This document shows, in pieces, positions 1 to 9,800 of a stretch of DNA of 64,000 nucleotides. The position numbers and the translations under genes were made by a program. This DNA is from an uncultured Roseobacter sp. (lineage in GTDB: Bacteria; Pseudomonadota; Alphaproteobacteria; Rhodobacterales; Rhodobacteraceae). Positions within the stretch are counted from its first letter, which is position 1; each line of letters starts with the position of its first letter. The notes under the pieces are model-generated. The model saw only the letters and a list, made by a program, of their open reading frames with translations. It was not told the DNA's origin and did no database searches. The DNA lies in the NCBI RefSeq assembly GCF_947499265.1, contig NZ_CANMNK010000002.1:248001-312000 (forward strand), read 5' to 3'.

Positions 1-825
1 ATCCAGAGCTGGCTGTCGATGCGTTTTGCACAGCGGCGCCTCGCGATGCAGAGCCATGCGATGTCCGACAAGGTGCTGACCCTGACCGGTCGGATGAGCG
101 TGTTTCGTGCTAAGCATATCATCGACGAAAAGTTCATTCGCACGGTCGAGGCGGATCATCTGGACCATTGGCTCTGGGGCAGGTTCCGCTTCTTGTCCGG
201 GGACGACAAAAGCACCTGGTACCACCTGCTGAGCAAAGGCGCCAAAATGACCTATGTGCCTGATGCCTGTGTCTATACGATCGAGCGGATCGAAGGCTCA
301 GGCACGGGCCGTATGGTTCAGAATTTCCGGCGCTGGTCCGGCAATATGCTGCGCAACGGCGCGCGGGCGATTGCCCTTGGTCCGCGTCTGGTCAACCCGT
401 TTATCTGGTGGTGTCTTGTCGATCAACGCATCGCGATGTGGACCATGCTGGTCAGCCCGACGCTAGCGCTGCTGACCCTCTTTGTCGATCCGGCCTATCT
501 TGTGCATTGCGTGATCTGGATCGTGTTGAGCCGCACCTTGCTGTGCCTGTTTCTGTTCAGATATGCACGCATCCCGGATATCAGCTGGCCGTTCATTCTC
601 TATTTCAATCAGATCATCAACGCGGGCGTGAAGGTCTACATGATATTTCACCTCAGCAAACAAAGCTGGGCAAACCGCGGCAATCAGACAGCGGGTCGTG
701 GCACGGCGATGCGCGACAGGATCCAGACTCTGATCGCCAAGTTTCAGATGATCACCACAGTCCTTGCGTTTGTCTCCGGGTTGGCGGTGTACGTTGGCCT
801 GCTGGACCTGCCGCGGGTTTTCTGA
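1..825 (+). CDS. Alg8-type mannuronan synthase glycosyltransferase, C-terminal part
   Basis: The 5' end lies outside the window; 274 residues are visible. The conserved Alg8 stretch is present: a QRR..M.S.A..VLTLTGR segment, then D/H acceptor-site residues, the motif GDDKSTW, and an R/W-rich segment before the membrane part (NFRRWSGNMLR). The remainder is hydrophobic with about three to four membrane helices (roughly residues 135-240 of the visible part). In Pseudomonas, Alg8 is the inner-membrane processive enzyme that polymerises GDP-mannuronate into polymannuronate. The next recognisable gene is a GDP-mannose dehydrogenase, which would supply that substrate, so an alginate-like polymer is the natural reading. 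A different family-2 synthase making a related uronate polymer is possible. Confidence 0.8.
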   Translation: MQSWLSMRFAQRRLAMQSHAMSDKVLTLTGRMSVFRAKHIIDEKFIRTVEADHLDHWLWGRFRFLSGDDKSTWYHLLSKGAKMTYVPDACVYTIERIEGSGTGRMVQNFRRWSGNMLRNGARAIALGPRLVNPFIWWCLVDQRIAMWTMLVSPTLALLTLFVDPAYLVHCVIWIVLSRTLLCLFLFRYARIPDISWPFILYFNQIINAGVKVYMIFHLSKQSWANRGNQTAGRGTAMRDRIQTLIAKFQMITTVLAFVSGLAVYVGLLDLPRVF

Positions 826-1201
826 CGCCGGGGACAGGGTTTGCCATCAGCGTTCATGAGGTGGATGACCCCGTGAATACTATTCGCAATGTCCCCCAGT
901 CCAGCCGTCGCCATATGCGAAGCTGTGGTCGGTATCCTGTAGCGACCTCTAATCTCTCTATCGAGCTGCCAACGCGCGTGCTGCTGGCAGAATTGGTTTC
1001 CCGCGCCAAAGACCCATCCGGTTCAGACCCGATGCTGCGCCGTTCAAGCGTCGTTTCTTTGAACCCGCGCGAAGGGTCAAGCGAGGCTATGCCAAAGGAT
1101 AGGGACCCCATACAAATTTTATCCGACCTATACGGGCGCGGAAAAGATTGTTGAAAAACAGTCCGCTACAAAGGGTTCAGTTACGAGTAAAGGATTTAAA
1201 G
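826..1201. other. Intergenic stretch between the glycosyltransferase and the dehydrogenase
   Basis: About 376 bases without a convincing gene. One open frame on the plus strand (GTG at 873 to stop at 1154, 93 codons) has weaker GC bias at third positions than its neighbours and no recognisable motif, so it is not called. No strong terminator hairpin was seen. The last bases carry the AAGGA ribosome site of the following gene. Confidence 0.5.
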
Positions 1202-2602
1202 ATGTTTGACAGTCCCCCCACGTTCGCCCAGGAAATCGCGATCCCTCCCCTGCGGATGGTTGATGAAAAACCAGCCATCAGCGTCGTTGGCCTTGGCTAC
1301 GTGGGGGCTGTTTCGACGGCCTGTCTGTCCAGCCTCGGGCACCCTGTGATCGGTGTGGATATTGACCCCGATAAGGTGGCATGCATCGGCAACGGACGCT
1401 CTCCGATCCACGAAAAGAGCCTGGAGCATTTGCTGCAAAAGGGCGTCGCGCGCGGCCTGGTAACGGCCACGGATGATCTGGAACAGGCCGTGGTGGAAAC
1501 GGACGTCACCTTTGTTTCCGTCGGCACGCCAACGGCCGCAGATGGCGGGTGCGATCACAGCTATATCGACGCCGCCGCCCGCGCCATCGGCGCCGGATTG
1601 AAGCGCAAGCAGGATTTTCATGTGGTGGTGATGCGATGCTCGATCCCGCCGGGCGTCACCATGGGGTATATGGCCCCGATCCTCGAAGAGGTGTCAGGCC
1701 TCAGGGCGGGCGTGGATTTTGGTGTCTGCTTCAATCCCGAATTCCTGCGTGAGGGCGTGGCGGTCGAGGATTTCTACGCGCCGCCCAAAACGGTTATTGG
1801 TGCAAATGACGACCGCAGCGCGCGCATTCTCTCGCGCATCTACGAGGCGGTCGATGACGCGCCGATCATCACCTCCGTCGAGACGGCGGAGATGGTCAAA
1901 TATGTGGACAATGTCTGGCACGCGACCAAGGTCTGCTTTGCCAATGAAGTCGGACGTCTGTGCAAGCCACTGGGTGTCGACAGCCACGATGTGATGGATG
2001 TTTTCGTGCAGGACACGAAGCTCAATCTCTCGCCCTATTACCTCAAACCCGGTTTTGCCTACGGGGGGTCCTGCCTGCCGAAAGAGGTGCGCGCGGTTGC
2101 CCATATCGCAGCGGCGCAGGGTGTCGATGTGCCCCTGATCAACAGCCTTGGCGCGTCGAACACATCGCATATCGACACCACCATTGGCATGGTTCGACAG
2201 ACCGGGGCGAAAAAGGTCGGTGTTCTGGGGCTGGCTTTCAAGCCTGGGACAGATGACTTGCGCGAAAGCCCAATTCTGGAGGTGATCGCCGCCCTCAACG
2301 CCGAAGGTGTCGAGGTTGTCATCCACGACCCGGTCATCACGCCGGACACGCCACTGGCCGGGCAACTTGCCTATGTGCGTCATGGCAGCCCCGGTTTGCA
2401 GGCGCTGGCAAAGGACCTGCCGGGCATGATGCGCGCGGAATTGGATGACGTTACGCAAGACGTCGAAGCGCTGATCGTGACCCATGCCAATCCGGCCTAT
2501 CGGGCAGCGGCACTGAATGCAGGCGATACGCCCGTCATCGATGTTGTTCGTGTGGCGCAAACCCTCCCGCCGTCGCCGGCCTACAGCGGCATCGGCTGGT
2601 AA
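1202..2602 (+). CDS. algD: GDP-mannose 6-dehydrogenase (AlgD-type UDP-glucose/GDP-mannose dehydrogenase family)
   Basis: Oxidises GDP-mannose to GDP-mannuronic acid with two NAD+, the committed step of alginate precursor synthesis. The 466-residue product begins with about 25 extra residues, then the Rossmann motif GLGYVGAV. It has the central NPEFLREG motif, the helix containing EMVKYVDNVWHA, and the catalytic cysteine in GGSCLPKE at about residue 291. The C-terminal domain has GLAFKPGTDDLRESP. The sequence resembles Pseudomonas AlgD more than UDP-glucose dehydrogenase in these blocks. ATG 1202 is preferred because AAGGA lies 7 bases upstream; a TTG at 1148 is in frame but has no good site. 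Together with the preceding synthase it points to an alginate-like exopolymer; nucleotide specificity is inferred. Confidence 0.85.
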   Translation: MFDSPPTFAQEIAIPPLRMVDEKPAISVVGLGYVGAVSTACLSSLGHPVIGVDIDPDKVACIGNGRSPIHEKSLEHLLQKGVARGLVTATDDLEQAVVETDVTFVSVGTPTAADGGCDHSYIDAAARAIGAGLKRKQDFHVVVMRCSIPPGVTMGYMAPILEEVSGLRAGVDFGVCFNPEFLREGVAVEDFYAPPKTVIGANDDRSARILSRIYEAVDDAPIITSVETAEMVKYVDNVWHATKVCFANEVGRLCKPLGVDSHDVMDVFVQDTKLNLSPYYLKPGFAYGGSCLPKEVRAVAHIAAAQGVDVPLINSLGASNTSHIDTTIGMVRQTGAKKVGVLGLAFKPGTDDLRESPILEVIAALNAEGVEVVIHDPVITPDTPLAGQLAYVRHGSPGLQALAKDLPGMMRAELDDVTQDVEALIVTHANPAYRAAALNAGDTPVIDVVRVAQTLPPSPAYSGIGW

Positions 2603-2646
2603 ATCAGCTTCGTCATCAACGGTACGCATAATCAAGGAAAAGAAAA

Positions 2647-5352
2647 ATGTCAGTAAATCAAAATCAATCCCTCCAGATCGGCACCCACCTGTCCGAAGCA
2701 CTTTACGGCACCACGGCCTCCGACTATGTGGTCGGGCTCTCCGGTGATGACGTGATCCGAACCGACATGGGGGACGATGTTGTTTTCGGCGATTTCCTGC
2801 AGTCGAACCTGCTGAATGGCACCGAAAACGCCACCAGCTTCGCACAATATGCGGAAACGGGGGTTTGGGCGGTCACCACCGGCGCAAATGGCCACACCAG
2901 TATGAGCCAAGCGGTCGATACCCGGTTGGGCGAGGTCTATGAGATCCGTTTTGATCTGGCGGCCAACTATGGCGCGGGCTCCGTCAGCGGCGCGGTGGAG
3001 GTGCTGTGGAATGGTACGGTGATCGACAGTTTCGACACCAACAGCGCCAGCTTTTCCGCCCATGATATCACCTTCGAAGGTGTGGATGGCATCGGTGAAT
3101 TGACGTTCCGGTCCATTGACAGCGCCCAGCCCACCGGTCCGGTTATTCACACGGACGGTCCGATTTACTACTATGAAAAGCAGATGCAGATCGGTGACCA
3201 GCCCGTTGAAGTGAAGGCCTTTGCCGAAGGCCAGCCCAATATCTATCAGGTCATCAATGGCACCCTTCAGGTCTTTGATCCGCAGGCCGGCACCTACACA
3301 CGCGCCGGAGAGACGGCGACTGTGACGGTCAATGCGATTGGGTTCAACACCCAGGACGACATGATCTACGGTCTTGCCGTATCGAATGGCACGGATAGCC
3401 TTGGCAATGCCGTGGCCAGTTCTGACCTGGTGATGCTGGATGCCTCGGGCGCCAGTTTCCGCATTGGCACCACACCCTATCGCTCCTGGACGGGGGATTT
3501 TGATGCGGATGGCAACCTCTGGGCGTTCCAGTCCAGCATGGATCGCATCACGATGATCGATGTGGACGACGTGGGCGCGGATGGCGCCGTTGCAACAAAG
3601 ACGTTTCCGTTCCCCAAGTCCATGATCACGGATCAGCTCTGGGATGTGGCCTTTGACGCGCAAAGCGGGTCCTTTTTTGGTGTGACGCGTCCCATCGCCG
3701 AGGGCCGCCCCAGCACGCTCTACCAGATCGATATCTCCACAGTGGCTGACGGTGGTGTGCCGACCATTTCCACCACCCAGATCACCGGCACGGTGATCGA
3801 CGGCATCCTCCAGGACGGCGTGCCGCAGATCACATTCGGTGCCGCGATCCATGATGCGGATGGCAATCTCTATGTTGGGGGCAATGGTGGTGATCATGAT
3901 ATGAACGATGCCACGGCCAGCGCCGGGGGTATCTACCGTGTGGTGCAGGAGGCGGGCAGCGACACCGCGCATCTCGAACTGGTGGCGACCAGTCCTAAAT
4001 CCTATTCCAACGATGGCACCGCAGACCCGCGCGCCATGGACCCGTTTACCGAGATTGATCGCGCCGCAACTGTTCTGATCCGCGATCTGAATGTAGCGGC
4101 GACAACGGGGGGCGACACCTCATACGACGATGTCATTGAAAACGGTGCCGGGGCGGATGCCGCCCATGGTGGGATCGGTGATGACAAGATCGCGGGCCAA
4201 AGCGGGAATGACACGTTGACTGGTGGTGATGGCGATGATCAGCTCTTTGGCGGCAATTCCGACCGAAGCGCCGCGCCCGTTGCCTATACCTATGACGGGC
4301 TCGGCAACCGCTACGATGCCGCGGGCAACCTGCTGCCCGAAGACAATGATACGCTTTTTGGCGGGGCGGGGGCGGATATGATCCACGGCGGCGCTGGCAA
4401 TGACCAGCTTGATGGCGGGACGGGCGATGACGAACTCATCGGCGGGTCCGGGTTCGACACGCTGCACGGGGGGGACGGTCACGATCAACTTTCGGGGGGA
4501 TCGGAAAATGATCATCTTTATGGCGGGGTCGGTGATGACACGCTGACAGGTGGCACTGGCAACGATCACCTTTTTGGTGACGCCGGAGCCGATACGCTGG
4601 CGGGTGGCGAAGGCGATGATGTGATGGACGGCGGGGCGGGCAATGATCTGCTCAATGGCGGTGTTGGCGATGACCTGTTGAACGGCGGGCAGGGTGACGA
4701 CGTTCTGCGCGGCAGCACGGGCAACGATATCCTGACCGACGCCCACGGCAATAACACGATGGAAGGTGGCTCTGGACACGACCAGCTGACCGGCGGCAGC
4801 GGCATCGATCATATGACCGGGGGCTCTGGAAATGACATTCTCTCAGGGGGCGGTGCCCGTGATGTTCTGAAAGGCGGTACCGGTGATGACCGGCTCGACG
4901 GGGGCGATGACAAGGACAAACTCTACGGTGGCACCGGCAATGATGTGATCCATGGCGGCAACGGCAGCGATTATATCAACGCCTCAGCTGGGGATGATCA
5001 GGTTGATGCGGGCGCCGGCCGCGACAAGATCCTGCTGGGCGCAGGGGACGATATCGCCCTGGGTGGTGCTGACACCGATTGGTTTGTGTTCCGCGCCGAG
5101 GATATGGACGGCGGCACCGACACGATCCAGGATTTCACTTGTGACGGTGTTGAAAATGACCGCTTGGACTTCCGGCTGCTTGAGCTCCTGGCGGCGGGTC
5201 AATCCAAATCAGAATGGGTCGCGGAACACGTGGTTCAGAACCAGGATCATAGCGTAACCATCGATGTGCAGGATCTGACCGTTAATCTATGGGACCACAA
5301 CGACATGATGGACGCGTTTTACCTTCAGGTCTGTGACGGTTTGGAGCTTTGA
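2647..5352 (+). CDS. Secreted RTX (hemolysin-type calcium-binding) repeat protein
   Basis: A 901-residue acidic protein without an N-terminal signal peptide. After a short RTX-like segment (residues about 20-45), residues 60-170 look like a beta-sandwich carbohydrate-binding-like domain. Residues 190-480 contain several DADGNLW/DADGNLY-type blades, suggesting a beta-propeller like that of DUF6923. From about residue 497 to 810 there are roughly 30 GGxGxDxLx calcium-binding nonapeptides. The C-terminus (DWFVF, then DTIQDF and a D-rich tail) is typical of type I secretion substrates. The stretch at about 542-575 interrupts the repeats with a YD-like insert. No secretion ABC transporter is in the window. 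Position right after algD suggests a matrix protein or a polymer-modifying enzyme such as an epimerase or lyase, but no catalytic motif was recognised. AAGGA precedes ATG 2647. Confidence 0.8.
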   Translation: MSVNQNQSLQIGTHLSEALYGTTASDYVVGLSGDDVIRTDMGDDVVFGDFLQSNLLNGTENATSFAQYAETGVWAVTTGANGHTSMSQAVDTRLGEVYEIRFDLAANYGAGSVSGAVEVLWNGTVIDSFDTNSASFSAHDITFEGVDGIGELTFRSIDSAQPTGPVIHTDGPIYYYEKQMQIGDQPVEVKAFAEGQPNIYQVINGTLQVFDPQAGTYTRAGETATVTVNAIGFNTQDDMIYGLAVSNGTDSLGNAVASSDLVMLDASGASFRIGTTPYRSWTGDFDADGNLWAFQSSMDRITMIDVDDVGADGAVATKTFPFPKSMITDQLWDVAFDAQSGSFFGVTRPIAEGRPSTLYQIDISTVADGGVPTISTTQITGTVIDGILQDGVPQITFGAAIHDADGNLYVGGNGGDHDMNDATASAGGIYRVVQEAGSDTAHLELVATSPKSYSNDGTADPRAMDPFTEIDRAATVLIRDLNVAATTGGDTSYDDVIENGAGADAAHGGIGDDKIAGQSGNDTLTGGDGDDQLFGGNSDRSAAPVAYTYDGLGNRYDAAGNLLPEDNDTLFGGAGADMIHGGAGNDQLDGGTGDDELIGGSGFDTLHGGDGHDQLSGGSENDHLYGGVGDDTLTGGTGNDHLFGDAGADTLAGGEGDDVMDGGAGNDLLNGGVGDDLLNGGQGDDVLRGSTGNDILTDAHGNNTMEGGSGHDQLTGGSGIDHMTGGSGNDILSGGGARDVLKGGTGDDRLDGGDDKDKLYGGTGNDVIHGGNGSDYINASAGDDQVDAGAGRDKILLGAGDDIALGGADTDWFVFRAEDMDGGTDTIQDFTCDGVENDRLDFRLLELLAAGQSKSEWVAEHVVQNQDHSVTIDVQDLTVNLWDHNDMMDAFYLQVCDGLEL
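4138..5067 (+). repeat. RTX nonapeptide-coding repeats
   Basis: Tandem codon blocks for GGxGxDxLx, read in the preceding gene's frame. Each full turn binds calcium in the beta-roll fold of this family. The array is interrupted once, at about 4260-4350, by sequence that does not fit the repeat. Confidence 0.85.
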
Positions 5353-5373
5353 AGCGCGCGCGAGAGTGGCAGG

Positions 5374-6021
5374 TCAGAACAGGCCTGCCTCTTTCGCGAT
5401 CATCGCCGCATGAGTGCGGTTCTTTGCTTCCAGCTTGCGGCAAAGCGTTTTGACATGCAGCTTGATGGTGACTTCCTGCAGATCGATCTCGCGCGCGATC
5501 TCCTTGTTTGCAAGGCCGCGCGTCAGGCCGGAAAGCACCTGCAACTCACGCTCTGTCAGCACATCCTTGAGCGGATGCGCGGTCTCTTCCTCTTCCTGGG
5601 TCATAAAGTCGATGGGCGCATATTTCTCGCCCATGGCCATGAACCGAATGGCGTTTACCAGCGATTTGGCGGCAACCGTTTTGGGCAGGAAGCCAGCGGC
5701 GCCCATTTCCAGCGCTTCTTCTGCAATCGATTTGCTGGCCGATCCCGATATCAGCGCCACAGGCCTTGGCCGCACCGCATCCATGATTTTTTGCAGGCCG
5801 TTCAACCCGTTCATTCCCGGCATCTCGTAGTCAAGCAACACCAGATCGAAGGGATCATGCGCCACCAGCGCTTTTTCAACGCCGGTCAGGTCGCTGGATT
5901 GGACAACCGTGAACCCATCTTCGTTTTCGATAAAGGCCGCAATCGTCTCGCGGACCAATTCATGATCGTCTGCTAAGAGAATTCTCACCTGTGCCTCACA
6001 TTTGATCTCCGGCACCTGCAT
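5374..6021 (-). CDS. LuxR/NarL-family two-component response regulator
   Basis: A 215-residue protein with a receiver domain (about residues 13-130; acidic pair DD at 18-19, phospho-acceptor D64 in LLDYEMPG, a conserved S/T in ALISGS and K in LPKT) and a C-terminal LuxR helix-turn-helix (LTERELQVLSGLTRGLANKEIA). It should be phosphorylated by an unlinked histidine kinase, since none is visible here, and then bind DNA. A GTG at 5988 preceded by GAGG would give a product starting right at the receiver domain and is a credible alternative start. The gene converges on the RTX gene with 21 bases between stops, so control of the polysaccharide locus is possible but unproven. Confidence 0.9.
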   Translation of the reverse strand: MQVPEIKCEAQVRILLADDHELVRETIAAFIENEDGFTVVQSSDLTGVEKALVAHDPFDLVLLDYEMPGMNGLNGLQKIMDAVRPRPVALISGSASKSIAEEALEMGAAGFLPKTVAAKSLVNAIRFMAMGEKYAPIDFMTQEEEETAHPLKDVLTERELQVLSGLTRGLANKEIAREIDLQEVTIKLHVKTLCRKLEAKNRTHAAMIAKEAGLF

Positions 6022-6172
6022 ACCACCTAAACGCTAAAATCGTATGGCTTTTCATGCATTTTCTTTGGTGGTGCCAGACGCTCGCCGGTGACCATGTGGA
6101 GAGTAAAAAACACGTGCCAACAACGGCGATAGATGACGCCGTCGTAACACGATGATTTTCCTGAGGACCCAT

Positions 6173-6247
6173 TGGAGCGGGCGAGGCGATTCGAACGCCC
6201 GACCCTAACCTTGGCAAGGTTATGCTCTACCCCTGAGCTACGCCCGC
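6173..6247 (-). tRNA. tRNA-Gly, anticodon GCC
   Basis: Read on the minus strand the sequence folds into a standard cloverleaf. It has a 7-bp acceptor stem GCGGGCG/CGCCCGC, D-arm GCTC..GAGC, anticodon arm TAACC-TTGCCAA-GGTTA with anticodon GCC, T-loop TTCGAAT, discriminator U and an encoded CCA end. It decodes GGC/GGU glycine codons. Confidence 0.97.
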
Positions 6248-6365
6248 TTCCTTGGGTGAGCCGTGGAATACCCCTGCTGCCGATCACCTGCAAGAGGAAA
6301 AACCCAAAACCGGGATATTTTTTTGGCCGCTGACGGTCCGCCATATTCGGAGATTTTTCCCAGGC

Positions 6366-6746
6366 TCAGCTGGCTTTTTGAAGCAAATCCCAACGGTTGC
6401 CAAACGGGTCGCGGAAAACGGCCACGCGACCATAGAGTTCGTCGCGCGGGTCTTCTTCAAATATGATGCCACGGGCCAACAGGCGCGCGTGATCCCGGGC
6501 AAAATCGTCGGTTTTCAGGAACAACCAGACCCGCCCACCGCCTTGCTGGCCGATCATCGCTTTTTGCTCGGGGCCGTTTGCTCTGGCCAGGACAACGGAT
6601 GTGGTTGCGCCCGGTGCACGCACTTCGACCCAGCGTTTGCGCCCTTGTGGCTCATCAGCGATCAGTTCAAATCCCAAGGTGTCACAGAAAAACGCAATCC
6701 CGGCGTCATAATCGGGAACGATAAAAGAGAAAGAAGAGATTTCCAT
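6366..6746 (-). CDS. VOC (glyoxalase/bleomycin-resistance) superfamily protein
   Basis: A 126-residue single-domain protein with the VOC pattern: an N-terminal strand (FIVPDYDAGIAFF) followed by LGFEL, and the C-terminal FRDPFGNRWDL. Such proteins are metal-dependent lyases, isomerases or dioxygenases, or metal-free binding proteins; the substrate cannot be told from sequence. The start at 6746 is chosen because GGAGG lies 5 bases upstream. A longer frame to 6803 adds a low-complexity stretch without a ribosome site. Confidence 0.85.
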   Translation of the reverse strand: MEISSFSFIVPDYDAGIAFFCDTLGFELIADEPQGRKRWVEVRAPGATTSVVLARANGPEQKAMIGQQGGGRVWLFLKTDDFARDHARLLARGIIFEEDPRDELYGRVAVFRDPFGNRWDLLQKAS

Positions 6747-6877
6747 CCGGCCCTCCTGATGGCGTGGCGGGGTCGGCGCGATGGAGGCTGCGCCGCGTTT
6801 CATATCTTTTTGACCGCCTCACCATAGTAAAGCAGCTCACTGAAAAAGTGCTTTGCCTTCAATGGCCTGTGGCCACT

Positions 6878-9800
6878 TTACTCCAACTCGACCAGCAGAT
6901 CCTTTGCATCGATCTGCCCACCCGGCGTGACATGCACGGCCTTAATCACCGCATCGCGTTCGGCGTGGATGCCGGTTTCCATCTTCATCGCTTCGATGGT
7001 CAACAGCAGATCGCCCGCTTTCACCTTGCCGCCGACCTTCGCGGCCACCGAGGCCACAACGCCCGGCATCGGTGCGCCGATGTGGTTTGCGTTGCCGGCT
7101 TCTGCTTTGGGACGTTGTGCGGTGGTTGCCTTGACCAACCGGTTCGGCACCCGAATGACCCGTGGCTGGCCGTTCAGCTCAAAGAAGACCTTGACCTCGC
7201 CGTCCTCATTGGTGTCACCCACGGCCTGCAGCCGGATTTCCAATGTCTTGCCCGGGTCGATCTCGGCGGAGATTTCCTCACCCGGTTCCATCCCGTAAAA
7301 GAACGTGCGGGTCGGCAGCGTGCGCACCGGGCCATAGGTGCGATGACGGCCCATATAATCCAGGAAAACTTTGGGGTACATCAGGTAGCCAGACAGGTCT
7401 TCATCATCGACGGTGCGGCCCTCCATCGCGTCGGAGGCCTCCTTGCGCAGCGCTTCAAGGTCTGCTGCGGGCAGGTGTTTGCCGGGCCGCTCGGTATTGG
7501 GTTTTTCGCCCTTGAGCACCTTGTCCAAGATGCCGGTCGGGAAGCCGCCGGGAGGCTGCCCAAGGTTGCCGCGCATCATGTCAATGACGCTGTCGGGGAA
7601 GGACACATCCGTGCCAGGGTCTTCCACATCGGCGCGCTTCAGGCCTTGCGATACCATCATCAGCGCCATGTCACCCACCACCTTGGACGACGGCGTGACC
7701 TTCACGATATCGCCGAACATCTGGTTCACATCCGCATAGGTCTGCGCCACCTCATGCCAACGATCTTCCAGCCCCAATGAGGCCGCTTGTGCCTTGAGGT
7801 TGGTAAACTGACCGCCGGGCATTTCGTGCAGATAGACCTCGGACGAGGGCGCCTGCATGCCGGTCTCGAAGGCCGCGTAGTGGCTGCGCACCTCTTCCCA
7901 GTAATCCGAGATTTCGCGTACCGCCGCCATGTCCAGCCCGCTATCGCGGTCGGTGTGTTTGAGGGCCGAGACAACGGAGCCAAGGGTTGCCTGGCTGGTG
8001 TTCCCTGAAAGCGCGTCCATCGCACAGTCGACCGCATCAACACCGGCTTCGGAGGCGGCGAGGATGGTCGCGCAAGCGACACCAGCGGTGTCATGGGTGT
8101 GGAAGTGAATGGGCAGGCCGACCTCGGATTTCAGCGCCCGGATCAGCTGGCGCGCAGCGGCGGGTTTCAGCAGCCCGGCCATATCCTTGAGCCCCAGCAC
8201 ATGGGCGCCTGCTTCGCGCAGTTCCTTGCCCATATCGACATAGTACTGCAGGTTATACTTCGCGCGGTCGGGGTCGTTGATGTCCCCGGTGTAGCAGATC
8301 GAACCTTCACAAACCTTGCCCGCTTCGATCACCGCATCCATGGCGACGCGCATGTTCTCCACCCAGTTGAGGCTGTCAAAAACGCGGAACACATCGACAC
8401 CGGTGTTCGCGGCGACGCGGACAAATTCCTGCACCACATTATCGGGGTAATTGGTATAGCCGACGCCGTTGGAGGCGCGCAGCAGCATCTGCGTCATCAC
8501 GTTAGGCATGGCCGCGCGCAGATCGCGCAACCGCTGCCAGGGGCATTCCTGCAGGAACCGGTAGGCCACGTCGAAGGTCGCGCCGCCCCAGCATTCCACG
8601 CTGAAAAGCTGTGGCAGGTTGGCGGCGTAGGCGGGGGCCACCTTGATCATGTCATGGCTGCGCATCCGCGTGGCCAGCAGCGACTGGTGACCATCCCGCA
8701 TCGTGGTGTCGGTGATCAGCAGCTGGCGCTGTTGTTTCATCCAGTCGGCAACGGCCTGCGGGCCTTTTTGCTCCAGCAGATTGCGCGTGCCCATCATCGG
8801 CTCGGCTTTCAGCGCCGGGGGGCGTGGGTCTCGGACATGGGCACCGGGGCGCGGGTGGTCCTTGGTCTCCGGGTGCCCGTTAACCGTGATGTCCGCGATA
8901 TAGGTCAGCACCTTGGTGCCGCGGTCCCGGCGGCGGCTGAACTGGAACAGGTCCGGCGTCTCATCGATGAATTTGGTGTGGTAGGTATTATCAAGGAACG
9001 TCGGATGTTTCAGCAGGTTCTCGACAAAGGCGATGTTGGTGCTGACCCCGCGGATACGGAACTCACGCAAGGCTCTGTCCATCCGCGCAATCGCGGCTTC
9101 GGGTGTCTGCGCCTTGGCGGTCACTTTCACCAGCAGGCTGTCATAGTAGCGCGTGATCACGCCGCCGGAATAGGCCGTGCCGCCATCGAGCCGGATGCCC
9201 ATGCCGGTCGCCTCGCGGAAGGCGGTGATACGGCCATAATCGGGGATGAAATTGTTCTGCGGATCTTCGGTGGTGATCCGGGTCTGCAGCGCGTGCCCGG
9301 TGAGGTGCACGTCACCCTGCGTGGGTTTGCCCGTGGCGTCCGCGATGCTCTTGCCCTCGGCGATCAGGATCTGCGCCTGCACGATGTCGATGCCGGTGAC
9401 CTCTTCGGTCACCGTATGTTCGACCTGAACCCGCGGATTGACCTCGATGAAATAGAACTTGCCGTCCGCCATATCCATCAGGAATTCGACCGTCCCGGCG
9501 CATTCATAATTCACGTGTTTGCAGATTTTATAGCCCAGCTCGCAGACCTCTGCGCGCTGCGCTTCGGTCAGATAGGGGGCAGGCGCGCGCTCCACCACTT
9601 TCTGGTTGCGCCGCTGAACGGAGCAGTCCCGCTCATAAAGATGGTACATGCCGCCGTGTTTATCGCCGAGGATTTGCACCTCCACATGACGGGCCTTGAG
9701 GATCATCTTTTCCAGATAGCCTTCGCCATTGCCGAAGGCCGCTTCGGCCTCGCGGCGGCCCTCCAGCACCTTTTCCTCCAGCTCAGCTTCGGCGTTGATC

